Part shown: piece after piece, positions 51,330-64,000 of the stretch
How positions within the stretch are numbered: position 1 is the first letter of the stretch
Layout of the letters: every line of letters starts with the position of its first letter
Source of the DNA: Trochalopteron elliotii
Lineage: Eukaryota; Chordata; Aves; Passeriformes; Leiothrichidae
NCBI GenBank assembly: GCA_024734555.1
Contig: JANPWX010000449.1
Span: 4,856,604 to 4,920,603, forward strand
Length of the DNA: 64,000 nt
Reading direction: 5' to 3'
Program-made: the position numbers and the translations under genes
Notes under the pieces: generated by a model
Database searches by the model: none
What the model was told of the DNA's origin: nothing
What the model saw: only the letters and a program-made list of their open reading frames with translations

Positions 51330-54300
51330 CAGACATAATCAGCCTTACAAGAATTAGAAACCAACCCCATCTTTATTAGCTCTGTAACCAGGAAGTGTCA
51401 GAAAAGTACTTCAAGAGTGGGTAATACAAATGGTACAAATAACCTGGGCTGATGCAAGAGAAAATCTAAGGTCTGGCAGCTGAGAAATAATAAACAGTGC
51501 CTTGAGCAAATAGGAGAAGGAGCAGATTAAGATAGAATTTTTTTATCTGTTGGAAGCTTTTATGAAAAATGCATGAGTTAAAATACTGTGAAAAATTGGT
51601 GAATATAGTAGGTAAATATCTGTTTTCTTTGTCATTTAATGATTGGTACTTTGTATGGAGGAAGTCAACAGAAACTGAAGAAACTGCATTGAATTTATTT
51701 TGCTTTAACCCATTGGTCTTAAGGGCTTTCCTAGTTGAACATTCAGTGGGACACAGGAAAATCCATGGTATCTTTACAGTATTGAAATATTTTGGAAAAG
51801 AAGAGATCAGATGCAACTATTTCAGAAAACAAGTGCTTCTGTCAAAAAGAAGCTCCTCTTCTGGTGGGTTGGCAGGTAGAAAGACACCTGTTAATTAGAA
51901 AACCTGGTGGGCACATCACAGTCAAGTAACTACAGTGTCCTGCTTTGAAGAGGTGGTTTCATGGTGTTGGTGTAAGGCAGAGTATCAGAAATGCTGCCTA
52001 CATCTTCTTTGTGCAGTACAGGTCCTGTAGGACATAGACAAACGTGCTCTTGGTGTCTGTAAAATAACATTATTGGTAAAAGAGTAATCAAGAGCATAAG
52101 TGCTAATGGAAGTCTTAATCTCAACTCACTCCTGTGAATTCTTCCGTCTTGAGCTTCTGAGAATGGACACCTGTTATCTTCATGCATGAGGATTCCCCAG
52201 CACTAAACTATCCCATTTCTACCATGGGACACTTAATAAGATGTTTGTCCATTACAGCATGCAGGGCTTCCCTCCTGGACTCAGGAGGGTCTCTGAGAAC
52301 TCGCATATTTCCGAGAAATTTGTTAAGAAAAGTGAATCAGGCCAAGCACTGCAAACCAGTCTAGCACCTGAGCTGACATCAAATAAGTCTTTGGAAGAAG
52401 AAGCTTTAATTCTTCAGGTAAGTAAGACCACAGCTAAAACCGGATTGTCTGGTGTGCTATTTGTGGTGCAAACTACTGTTCTAAGATTTATAGAATCTAA
52501 GATAAGAGCCCCAGTCTGTCTGGTTTTTTGTTTATATATGTCAAAGCATGCACTTTCAATTACAAATAGTACAGGAATATGGCACAGTGGGGAGGTAAGA
52601 ATTATTGAGCTTCCAATTCTGGTGATAAAATATTTTTCTCCATTCCTTCAGCTTCCAAAGTGTAACATTTCTGTATGTCTAACCTACATTTTCTTGTTGT
52701 TACTATTATATATGTCTTTTTGTTTATTTTATTGGTCTAAAGTTGCCTTTCTTCTATTTTAACTATGGAAGGGCATGTGGTTATGTTTTAACTGAATGTC
52801 TGCTAATATAAAAGTGTCATTTTAGAATTAGTGTCTGCCTGCTGGCTGTATTTCTGTGCAAAGATAATAAAATCTCTTCTTGATTCCTCTGTTTCCCCTC
52901 TGTGTATCATCAGCTGAAACTGCAAGCCCCTTTTGAGAAAGAAACTGTCTCCCAGTAAAATGGAGGCCTGGACGCAGCTGGAGCCCTTTTCCATTACTCT
53001 TACTTAAATACTGCAGAAATAATTGGATCCTATCAATGGCAAACCTAATAATCCAGCAGCAGCTCCTTCGAGCTCAGATGATGTTGTTGTGCATGGGGAT
53101 CATCCTGAGCTGCTGTGCTGATACAAGAATGACTTGGATGATGTCTGCTAATACACTAAAGAGATGAGCAGAGACCTTGGGTGGCCCCTGTGAGTGAAGA
53201 CATCACTGCCACCCTGGCACATTGCATTTCTCTGTCTGAACCAGAGGTGGGTTTCAGATGAAATTTCCAGTTGGTTTCATGCCTGCCTGCTCCTCCATTT
53301 GAATTAGTAAGTCTGTAATGGAATTACAGAATATCTGTGCCAGTAATGTTTATACGGCAGGCAGTATGCCAAAGGCTTGACAATATCATAACTTAATTAA
53401 ATATGACTGTATGTATGAACAAAAAGATAATTCAGTTGTGCTTAGGGTATATGTCCTCTGCTTGTCAGGCTTTGCTGCTTAACCTACAACTTCTTGGACA
53501 GGTTATTTTTATCTTCTGCAGGCCAAGGTCTCTTTTGTGATGCTGCTTACATCTCAAGCCAGTTCACAAACACTTAGTAATCACAGCACATTTCCAGCTC
53601 TCTCTTCCTCCTGTTCACATTCTTTTACCCATTTCAGTTTAATTTCCCTCTGTGGGGGACTGAGTCTGAGTCTCTCTTGCAGGGGAGATTTTCCTTTCCT
53701 TGACTGTAAGGGCGTTCTGAGCAATGGACTCCCATTTTGTACAAGTGTAATTGAATACCTGCAGTGTGAGTCTGGATATTTTCCCTCCCACTTTTATAAT
53801 TTCCCTTTCTTCTTTCTCAGTTCCTTTTTTCTCTGGATATGTTTCCCTCTTCTTCAATCTAAAGCCTCTTCTGTTTTTTTCTCATCAAATAAATCCACAT
53901 GTTGTTTCCCAGTTTGCTCTTTCTTCACAGCCTGAAGATCTCACACTGCTGTGTGCTGGCTACAGAGGTGGGGAAGGTGGCATCGAGTTAGACTGGCTCA
54001 AGCTGCCTTGTACAGTGTTTTCAGGCAGGAGTAGAGTCTTCCAAGTTCTGGCATGGATGATGAAATGGCTGTTCACTCTTTTTGAACAGCAGTCAGACTA
54101 GGGCTACATTGATTTAATAAATATTTTTTATTTTATCTTTTTGAGGCAGGACCTGAATTTATAATGAGGCAAGGAAGGTGTATGGGTTTGTGCCACATGA
54201 GTCTCGCTGGTGTTGTTTTCCTCTTTACATGGGACCTGCATCAATTTATCAATGCATTTGCTTCCTCACGTGTAAAATGGGCTGATACATTTCTGTTATC

Positions 54301-54780
54301 CAGTGGTTTGATGTATTTAGTGCCTCAGAGCCCTTGGATCCAAGCTTTTAAAGAGATGAAAATGTCCTGAAAAATTGTTATTCCAGTTGGGGTTTGGAAA
54401 GACATCAATGGATTTTAGAGGCTTTGGTAGCTGTGTTCAAGCAGAAATCAGCATAATCCACTGTGAAGGTTCCTGAGTGCATCCACACACACTACCAGCA
54501 GAATGGAGTTAAGCTATAGACTATGCCTGGATGGATTTAGGTGGCAGCTTACTGCCTTCTTTACCTCTAGCAGTGCAGGTAGAGGCAAAAAGCCAACTGC
54601 ACAGCCACTGTGAGCCCTCTGGGATGCACTGAGCCTCTGCTGCTTCTTTGGACCTTCCAGGCTGGTCCAGTCTGGCACTGAGTCAACTAAAATAAAAATG
54701 TTTTGAATTACCAGTTTGATGGATAGGATGAAATCACACACAAGATAGTTAAGCCTCCTCACTGAGGTGGTTGATGCTAG

Positions 54781-54839
54781 CCAAAAGACTGCAAAAAGCA
54801 GATAACCTCACCAAAAGACTTCAAAAAAGAGGTACCCCA
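54781..54839 (+). repeat. Two-copy tandem duplication, ~30-bp unit
   Basis: CCAAAAGACTGCAAAAAGCA at the start of the first unit (54781-54810) is repeated as CCAAAAGACTTCAAAAAAGA in the second (54811-54839). The tails GATAACCTCA and GGTACCCCA also align. It is a simple local duplication with a few later substitutions. Confidence 0.8.
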
Positions 54840-57800
54840 ACAGTGCGGCAAGTCAAAAAAGAGCACTGGTTTCCCGTGGTTTATGTGAGTAGTCTGTGTG
54901 CAACTGGAATTTTTCATGAGATCATTTGCATCAAGGGCATATAAAGTTTCATTTTAAGTCTTAAGGTATTTAGAAGTTTATAAGGATAAAATTATTTCTC
55001 AGAGGTATTAAAATGTAGTAGATGGCTGGAGGCCACACTGCTAATCTGTAGGAATTGGATAAATGTTCGTTTAATGTGACAAGTGAATAATTTTATGTTA
55101 GCTTACTGCTTTCAGAAGCTTGTTTTGTATTTTAATTGCTTATCAATGATTTATGTTGCACACCACAGGAACAGAAACAGTGACTAGCTTAATTATGCAT
55201 AAAAAGTAAAATGCTTATGATTTTATTATTTTCTGCAGTACATAATAAGTTTTCTATTATTTTCCCATGAGAGAAATATAAATATTTCAGTATATTTGAA
55301 TATATTATCCAATAAATATAAACTGAGCCATTGCTTCTCTTTAATCTTTGTCCAACAGAATTATGAGGTCCAAATCACTCATTATGTCAGCTATGATAGA
55401 GAATTGTGTTTCTGGACATTTACCTTCTGGCTGACTTGTATTGGACAGTGAACAAAGCTGTAATCAAAGCAGCATTTAAACTTGACATATGACTAGTCTG
55501 CTGCTTCTCTTTGACTGGGTGTGTAAGTCATAAGATATGAAGGAGATTGTCATTGTGGGAATAGCATGAAGCAATCTAGAAAAAACACCTTTGTGGTTTT
55601 AAAGTACCAGCTATTTGATAGGTTTTAAACATCCATTTAAAAACATCTCAGGAGCAGCCATGTCCAAAAGGTATGTATGAGCAGGTGAAGGGAATCTACA
55701 ACCAAGAAGCCTTTAAATAGCATTCTCAATAGGAGGGATTTTGGGCCCAGATGTACATAAACTGTGAAAGAAGAAGCAGTATCTTGTCATTCCTGGATGA
55801 TGGACAATGAGACAATGGATGAGATGGAATTCCATCATTGCAGGTGACAAAGCCCAAGAGGCAGAGACCCCAGACCTTTTATGCCCACAACCATTTGAGA
55901 AATAAGAGCAGTAGAGGCAAGACAGAACATCCCATGCCCCTCTGGGCACCCACTGAATCTCATAAACTGTTACAGGTTACAGGATGATGGGTTTGAAATT
56001 CTATATTATGTTAATTTAGTATTATGTTAATTTTTTAATTCTTAATATTATGTCTGAGTAGGAAAGGAAGATGTAAGGAGCTCTGCCTTACTGAACTCTG
56101 GTAAGAGCTGGGTGGTGTGTTATGCCCAGATCATTCCCTACAGTGGTAGCTCATGAGAAACAGACCTCAGACTCCTTGCAAGGTACAGCCCTGTACAGCA
56201 GTGGAGGCAAAATGGAATTTTGCCACAATGAGGATGAAAACAAAATAATGAGAATGCACTGCTGGGCTAGAAAATATATCATTGCCATGTAGAGTAGGTG
56301 AGAGCAGACCAAGTCTCTTCTCTAATTTTCCTTACTTCAATACCACATATTTTATTCTTGAATTTGAAACAACTTACAGAATATGATAAAGGAATAAGAA
56401 GAACTGTTCATATAAATCAGCCTTAGCTGAATAGCCAATATAAATTTATTTTTAAATTATTTCTATAATGTAGTTACTATTTAAATTCTTGCAGGAGAAC
56501 GCATTTCTGGTGCTATTGCCAGACAGCATGCAGATTTTGATGGATATAAATGAGGATGGATTTACCCTGGATCAGCAAAGGCAGATATATGGGCAGACCT
56601 CTCTGCCACTGAGGTGCGTCAGGCTCAGAGGCTCCCAGTGGGAACACTGGGTTCAAATTTCCAAAGGATCTGAAGCTGTCCCTAGGAAGAGCAGGGCTGT
56701 ATCCACTTTCTCTTGGGACTTCTAGTTAGGTGTGTGCTGTATTTAACTTTTTGTTTCAAATTTATTTTCAAGTCATATCTTCTGTACAATTGGTTGAAAA
56801 TCCTCCAGCCTGTTTCCACCAGATTATAGTTTGGCCCAATATTCTGGAAATAATGATCCCATTCAAAATCCACACCCTGCCTGATGTTTCCAAGTCTGGC
56901 TTTGATTTGAGTATAGAAGTACAGGGTGTCTAATGCAAATCTAATGATGCATAGAAAGTAACTATTTAAGCTAAGTGGAGCATAGCATTTACAACTAGAA
57001 GCCATTTAAGTATGCTCAGAATCGTTATTACTTAAGCTGTGTTCATAATGTTTATCTAAATGCAAATGAGAACATTGCTGTTCATATCTGTGTTTGTCAT
57101 TTTGTTTCACTTAGTTTGTCAGGGAAAGAGCTTTGATAAACTTTCTGGAAAGAATACTTAAAACTTTCTAAAATAAAACTTTGATCGGTGCAAGAAACAG
57201 ATGTGGAGGTTTTTTATATTAAAGCTCTGCTTAAAAAACTGCTGAATTTTTCAGTAAATATTTTCTGTGTTAGATGTTTAGAGCAGGTCCTGTACCTTGG
57301 TGTATTGAAAAATAATAAATAAATCAATAGATGTTCATCCAGCCTGCCTCTCTTTTCTGTAAAAGACCTCCTTCATCCTATTCATGATTCACATGCTTAG
57401 GCTACTGTCCCCTTCTCACTACTGCAATCCATCAAGCCAAAGGCTGTATTTGTCACAATGCTGAAGAATAGAAGTGCAATGAGATGCTACCTCTAAAGGT
57501 ACTGCTTGACAACACAAGTCAGACACAAAGCATATGTTGTGTAGGTGTCCTCTAGAGAAGCCTGTGGACTTTAGAGGGCTGTTTTCAGCTGGCTCGGTTC
57601 CCTTTGCTGACCAGCAGGGTAGGTCGAGTGGCAGAGGACTGGGCACGTGCAACAGCCTCAATCACAGCCTCTGACTGCTTCGTTTATCTTGTGTAGGCTT
57701 CCACATGACAGAAAGGCCCATTTTTAAAGCTCAGCATTTATTTCAGCACGAAACAGTGGTGAGATATCCCTGCCTCTTATCTCATCACTTACATCTTTTC

Positions 57801-60800
57801 ATGTTCCAAAAAGAATACTGGTGGAGGGTTTAAGTTGAAGCCCCACAGTTACTGGTGGGCTGGAGCTGATGTCTTGCTCTCCACATGGATGATAAAAATG
57901 TTACCTGAATTCCTGAGTGTGGGATGTTCCTTATGGGGAGCAGAGTCTGTGTACTTGCTCAGCCCAGGAGTGGGTGGTCACTGCAGTGCCCTCAGCCTGC
58001 TCTGTGGTTTGTGGGAAACAACCAGCTATGACTGAAGCTAAGGGATTAAATGCTCACCTTTTACAAGGTACTTTTCTAGCAGTGGATTTGGCTTTACTTA
58101 GTGCTGGAGCACATACTCCAGAGAGGAGAGAAGTTTCAACCATGTGTTTGAAATGTCAGTGACGTGCCTTTACATTCAGCAGTGCTGAGTACATTGGGTG
58201 TCTTCAGGGAAGGACATACATCATTAAATGGAGTCTATTGGTACCCAGCACTGGGGGGTCTAGGTGCTGCACTGGGCTTTAAATGCTGTAATTTGTGCTG
58301 TCCGACATGAGAAAAGTGGCTGTAATTTGCTGCCTGTTTTCCTCATGGATGGTGAAAGAAGGCTAGTTATGTGGCCAGATTTATTGGTATTTGGCACCCA
58401 ATGAATTTTATCATACTACTTGATTAATTTTCCAAAGACATGTTCCAAATTGTGTTTCCTCGGGGAACAAGCAACAATTTGTGGGATTTCTTCTGAATAT
58501 TTCCCATTCCCCATCTATCCACCCCAAAATCACACATTCTCTCTTAGCACTCAGTTGTTGGTCACCCTGCGAGCAGCACCACCTCCCGTGTTACTCTGCC
58601 TATCACACAGCTCAGTCTCTAACCATATTAATGCGGAGTGTGCTTTTTGGGCAAAGACTCCTCTCATTTCTTGGAGGCACTTAGCTGCTTTTCAGTTTTA
58701 CTCTGAGTGAAAGGTGAATGCTGATGTTCTTGGCTTTGGGAGTCTTCATCCACCCTCCTGGTTAAAAAATTTAATACTGACTTACCTAAAGAAGATACTG
58801 CCTTCTGAGCAATTAATGATTAAGAGCTTGCACAAGATGTGGAACATGTAAAAGCCTTAACATCAGCAACAAATTGGGAAAACAATAATTTCAATATTTA
58901 TTTTAGATGAAAGTACTTAAGTGATTTGCAGTGCATTAAAATCTATCGTGTCATATTATACATGACCAAAACCCCCCCTAGGAAACAGCAACAGATGTAA
59001 GGTTATTGGTACTTTAAGAAGCATAATTATGCTTTGTGCTTTGCACCATACTGCATTGGTGACAGCTCAGAGAATTACTTCAAGAATGCAATTTCATTCA
59101 TGTCGATGACAATTGCTTTGGAGGGTGTGTACTGACTTCAGTGAGAATGTCAACTTAAATCCAGCCTAACATGGAGTCAGCACTGGTGCTGGTGTAGGGA
59201 GCAGGTGTTTATTTTGCAGTCTATCCCCAGTGCAGACACCTTGCAGGAGGCAGGAATACCTCCTGTATTGCTGGTCTGAGGGGCCTGCAACTGAGGGGTC
59301 TTCCTCAGAGAATATATAGTATTTTTGTCTTTATTTCTGTAACCTAGGAGTATTTCAGAAGTCTATCTAAAAATGGCAGAAAGCAGAACAGTAACTTGAC
59401 TTGTCTTAGACTGGCACTCTCCAGGAGAAGAGAAATACACGACTAATAATTACTAACCTTTTCTGGAAAACTCCTCAACTAAATAGCTAAAGCCATTGTA
59501 AGTCACTATTAAGCCCCATGACCAAGTGTTGCTGAGGAAAAAGCATTTCTTAAAAATCTTACATAGCTGTTTTCCATTCATTTTTAAACAATCATCTGTG
59601 ATTACTTCAATTTTCAAGATGCAGTGTACAGAGAGAGCTCTGAAACTCATTGCTTTTCATTGTTCAAACCTTATATAGCTAAACCTGTTGGAATAAAACC
59701 GTCTAGGAATGTACAAAGTAGATAAGGGGTGATTTTTTTCTTTCTGATAGAAGTGGAGGAATTTTTAGTAAACCACTTCAACTCAGCATTTTTAGGTGAA
59801 ATTGCAGAGGTTAACATGTGCTGTTAAGATAGAGCTTCTGAAAAAAATGTCCCTTAATAATTACTTGGCAGCTATTAGCTACAACCTGAACCATCAAAAA
59901 TGTAACAGTTACTGTTTGCAGTATGAGTTTTCCAATTCTTAAACATTATTGACAATTTCTCAAAAGTGGTCCAAAAAAAAAAAAATTGAGTGTCAGCAAT
60001 AGAAGCCAAAAAAGAAGGATGAAGACAGTCCAGAGATTTACATGTTTTTCAGAAATAATTGCTCTCCTCTTTACAAATAAAGGTCACTTCAAAAAGTATG
60101 AGATATTGCAAAAAGAGAATTTTAAAAAGAAATTAAAATCAGGTGTGAAATCTTTTGGAAAATAGTATACGATGGAAACCAACTGAATTTTCTGAGTTAT
60201 TAAGAAAATCTCCAACTGGCTGTGTGGCAAATGAATGGCTGTGCCCCTTGAATCAGCAGGAAAATTCTGCAGCCCTTCTTGCTAGATCTGAAGTGGGGCA
60301 GACTGCTCATTATCTCTGCAGCATTTCAAAACTGTAGAAAAGAACAAAATTACCTATCCAAAATAAATCCCCAATATAAAAAAGTTGTGCACTTGGACGT
60401 GAATTTTCCCATCTGGAGAAGAGAGACTGTCAACAGCAAAATAATGCTTAAAAGACAAGCCAGAGGATGCAATCATACTGTTGCTTTGAGTTCAGGGGCC
60501 ACTGAAAGGGAACAAGTGACCCAAGGGCAGCATCCAGGTTACAAAGTTTCTGCAACTTTTCATAAAAAATGCTGTTTATATTAATTAACAGAAATATTAA
60601 AATAAACACCATAAACACATAGAAGAAAAAGACCGCCTCTCTGCAGAAACACTTATGATCCAAGCACTGATTGAAACACAGAAATTGGAAAAGAGCAAAA
60701 AGATGGAAATGAAGATTTTTTTTCTAATTCATTCATCAGTTTCTGATAGGAACACCAGCACAGCAATTGCAGTCTCACTATGGCACTTCCGAGGGAAAAA

Positions 60801-61509
60801 ATAAGGAAAGATGAACCCTTTGAGTGTTGATGGCTCTTCATCCAGGGCTAGTGTCCAGGCTCCTTCTTCACAGTACTGACCAGATCATCCCTTGGCTGTT
60901 GACAGGGCCCCAGTCACTGCCTGGGAAAAGCACTGCAAAGTGAAATAAGAGGTTGAATAAGTTGTGAATCATTGGGTGGGAAAGCAGGGACAAAGGAATA
61001 TGTGATTTTCCCCATGGAGCTGCCTACTTAAACAGGATAATGTTCCAGCCACTGACATGCTTCTCTTTGTTCAAATGAGCACCACAAGCAGACTATTTTG
61101 ATGGCAACACTATGCTCAGAGACCCAGACTATAAATTCTTTTTCACTTCATGAAGGTCCCTTTCACTTTCGCTGTCAATGAAACCTGAGACAAATCTCAC
61201 TTTATCTTTTCCCCTCTCCAGAGTACCCCAGTGCAGTTACAGAGAGGTGAGAATGGGTTTCTTTGTAGCTTTCACTGTCTTTAACAGTGATTTATCTCTC
61301 CATTTTGAATTTTTTTGACTGCTCCTTTGCCAACATCATCCTCCTAACAGTATTTGATTTAAGTAGCACCATGGCACAGAATGAGATAATATTTGGTATT
61401 GAGAACAAAATTTACATTTGTCTGAGGGAAATAAGTGCAATATAATTTTAATTTGCTATCAGGTAATCACCTATAGGATGATGTAATAGTGAAATACTCT
61501 TTTTTTCAG

Positions 61510-61955
61510 AGTTTGAAAAAACACTCCACCACTCTCCCCACAGCCACCGAGCCTGTCTTTTCACTGCAGATGTTTATCAGGTTGGTCAAGCAGGATTTCA
61601 CCTTCATAAATCCGTGCTGGTTTGTGCAAGCACAACCAGAGTGCACTCAGTCACCTCCTCCAGCTTCTGAGCTGTTGTTAAGCAGACAGATCCCAGTGGA
61701 GACCCTTGTGTGGTGCTCCCCTTGAACCACTCTGTGCTGCTCTCCTCTTGAAAAATCTGGTTGTTTTATAACCAAAGGCCATCAAGCTGTTCAGGCAGAG
61801 TTTATCCTCAGTAAATCTGTACCAACTGTTCCTGGCCAGCTGCTTCTTGTCCTCAGAAATGCTCTATAAGAGGCCTCATGCAGGGAGGAAGTTTTCAAGT
61901 GAGGCTGAGGGACCTGCAACCCCCCACATTGTTCTTCTGACCTGTTTTGAAGGGG
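61510..61955 (-). mobile_element. Old CR1 reverse-transcriptase-region fragment(s), minus orientation
   Basis: CAGGTTGGTCAAGCAGGATT and TCATAAATCCGTGCTGG (from about 61577) are the complement of the CR1 ORF2 block found in sense at about 44335-44380. GGAAGTTTTCAAGTGAGGCT and GAGGGACCTGCA (about 61886-61917) match the complement of the neighbouring block found in sense near 44225-44275. The order is as expected for an antisense copy. A second block resembling the first lies at 61771-61815. The copy is heavily decayed, with stops and indels, and the boundaries are approximate. Confidence 0.65.
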
Positions 61956-62026
61956 TATGCATCCTTTGCCTCTTCTTTGTCTGATTTAGACTCTTGACTG
62001 GAGAGACAGGAGACAAAGGATGCATA
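61956..62026. repeat. 13-bp perfect inverted repeat around a 45-base spacer
   Basis: TATGCATCCTTTG (61956-61968) is exactly complementary to CAAAGGATGCATA (62014-62026). It abuts the end of the antisense CR1-like fragment. Function is unknown. Confidence 0.75.
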
Positions 62027-64000
62027 TCTGCAGTGCTGATGTCTGCAGCAGACTGAACTTTGTGCATCTCCTTTATCTGGAGGAACACAGGCTCTTCTAG
62101 GGCACAATTCTTACCAGCTTAATCAAGGTGTTTGCACATACCGAGATGAACTGCTGGCTGAAAGTGCCACTTGTCTCCACTAATAGTGGGATTCAGGGAA
62201 CAAGCTCCATGGGAAACATGTGAGGAATCTCAGGACTTCAGGAGAGGTTTGCTCCAGTGATACCTGACTGCCTGGACACTGCCTGCCACTGAGGTGGGGA
62301 GGGTTGTAGTCACATAGGGAGTAAACTAAAACCTTTGTATGCTTTTTGATTTTGTTCTCCTTTTTAACAGTAGAATATGTAATTTCTAATTAGTGGCAAC
62401 TGCAGCAAATCCCAAAGACTTTAAGCCTGAATGAAGAATTAGCATTTGTTGTTTTTTGCCCGTATGCTACTGATGAGTATGGCCCTTTATCAAATACACT
62501 GTGCCTAAGACATTCAGGTAGAGTTTGTATTCTGACATTAATGTCTTTAGGAAATAATCTAAACCTTTCTTTTCCTCCTAAGACACTGAGGAAATAATTG
62601 CATATCTTAGAATAACAGTATATAGCATAGATGGTGTGACCTATGTGTGTTATTGTAGATATTTTGTGAATTACCTTTAATTCAACTGTCTATAAATTGT
62701 CTTATGGGTTCTTCTCACAACTAATATTTCCAAGGAAATCCATTTGGTTAAAGCAGGAATAAAACCTTCCAGAAACTATAGACAAGCAAACAATTCCCTC
62801 TAGCAACAGATTGCAGACAAAAGTTTTAAAAGCAGTTGCAGGTGTGGAGACCATGCATGGAGTTTCCCCTTTTATGGAATGTCTCTGGATCGTACTAAGG
62901 TCACACTAATGACAATCACCCAGCTGTGTGGTGAGCCTTCCACCCATGTATCCTTTGGGAAAGGCAGTATTTGCCTGCTGGAGTCCTGAGGAGATCTGTA
63001 TCTGCAGAATTGGCTTTTCAGTCCACTTTGTTGGATGTGATGTGCTGTTGCATCACCTTATCCTTAATTACTGTTTTCTGAAGATTAAAATCTGAACAAA
63101 TAGTGATGATTTGTATTAAAGACTTTTAAGTCCACTGTTTTATTCTAACTTCCATTTACTCTCAAGGCTGCTGTGAACATTAATCAAGCAATATTTAAAA
63201 TGTCACTACAAAATATAATTATAGAAATAGCTGATTTTAATGCAAAATTAGCAGAAGGGATAAAACCCTGAATTTGAAGAAATCTACTTTAGCAAATCTA
63301 GTTTAAATATTTCAAAATTTACTTTATGAAATCATAATGAGCTATAGTAATGTTCTGTGCATATCTTCACATTTTCCTTAAGTTTTCCACAATGCTTAGT
63401 TTTCAGTTTTCAGAACAGAAGGGCTTGGGCAGATTTTGCTGTGGATTTCAAGAATGACAGGAAATAAACCTTTCTTAGCCTTGAAAGCAGTAGTCACTTC
63501 TCTGTTGACCCATGTTCTCTCCATGTACAGAGTTGTAACCAGCTCTGACACAAACACAGACATTTGCAGCCTGCAACATTTGCTCAGAGAGTTAGAGCAG
63601 AGGAAGTTGTTCAAACTCTGTATCTGAAGCTCTTTGAGTGAACTGGACACTGACTGAAAATCGTGCTTTTTAAAGTGATCTGACCCTGTGACTAGAACAT
63701 GCAATGTTCAAATGGAGGGAGAATAAAAAATATAATTGCAACAGAGTTGAACTCTGCAAAGATGCGTTTAAAGGTGCTGGGTCAGTGAAAGGTTTTCTAA
63801 CTTACAGTTCCATCTGGGATATATAGTGATGCAAACTGTTTGTACCAGCCTCAGGAGCTCAACCTCTCCAGCACCTGGTACAGGTTTGATGGTGGTGTCT
63901 CAGTTCTATGGCCTCATGGCAAAGCATTTTAGTTTTGTCTCACGAAGGAAGAATGATCATCCAGTCCCTCCTCCCACCAATATTTTCTCTGAAACTCAAA

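Larger units (their letters stand above)
46700..64000. other. Gene-free region downstream of AASDHPPT
   Basis: About 17 kb of AT-rich DNA with no exon I can support. Open frames are short (173 codons at most), overlap on both strands and lack domain motifs. Somewhat GC-richer patches near 49.37-49.55, 57.55-58.2 and 59.16-59.3 kb have no recognised identity. As I recall, in other tetrapods AASDHPPT is followed by a large gene desert before GUCY1A2, which fits. Recognised repeats are listed separately. Confidence 0.7.

Noticed and set aside
52241..52762. 173-codon plus-strand frame
   Set aside because: It has no recognised family. The hydrophobic end comes from T-rich DNA, and there are no splice or promoter signals that fit.
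53537..54101. Ser/Phe/Leu-rich frames of 116-132 codons as secreted or membrane proteins
   Set aside because: The composition reflects a CT-rich stretch, and two different plus-strand frames plus a minus-strand one are open over the same bases.
1..64000. CRISPR arrays, phage or bacterial defence systems, tRNA or rRNA genes
   Set aside because: There are no regularly spaced repeats, no prokaryotic operon structure, and no cloverleaf or rRNA core sequence that I could recognise. The window is vertebrate nuclear DNA.

Overview
This window looks like ordinary nuclear DNA from a bird. The evidence is spliced vertebrate genes with GT-AG introns, CpG-island promoters, CR1 LINE fragments with the avian-type ATTCTATGA-like 3' end, one fragment resembling an avian ERVL LTR, and modest repeat density. 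A crocodilian or turtle is not formally excluded. There is no operon, CRISPR array, rRNA or recognisable tRNA.

Two protein-coding genes can be reconstructed completely. KBTBD3 lies on the minus strand, with coding exons at 10693-10916 and 6310-7930 (614 codons). It is a BTB-BACK-Kelch protein. AASDHPPT lies on the plus strand, with six coding exons from 19597 to 45748 (296 codons). It is the Sfp-type 4'-phosphopantetheinyl transferase that activates acyl-carrier-protein domains. The genes face away from each other and share a CpG-rich interval at about 18.54-19.74 kb that looks like a bidirectional promoter. As I recall it, this is the tetrapod gene order MSANTD4(-) / KBTBD3(-) / AASDHPPT(+). 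The CpG-rich first ~350 bases are therefore probably the 5' end or promoter of MSANTD4, whose coding part would lie left of the window.

Layout: 1-350 CpG-island promoter; 0.35-6.3 kb AT-rich spacer that includes the KBTBD3 3' UTR; 6.3-10.9 kb KBTBD3 coding part; 10.9-19.2 kb KBTBD3 5' intron, with an A-rich tract and a small CR1 piece; 18.5-19.7 kb shared promoter; 19.6-45.7 kb AASDHPPT, whose introns hold CR1 fragments and an LTR remnant; 45.7-46.7 kb or further, AASDHPPT 3' UTR; the rest to 64 kb is gene-free, with simple inverted repeats, a short tandem duplication and an antisense CR1 fragment.

I found no previously undescribed biological system. The observations most worth checking are the translation start and overlapping upstream ATGs of AASDHPPT, the architecture of the shared promoter, a diverged intronic sequence pair about 2.35 kb apart, and a nested AT-rich inverted repeat at 48.6-48.7 kb.
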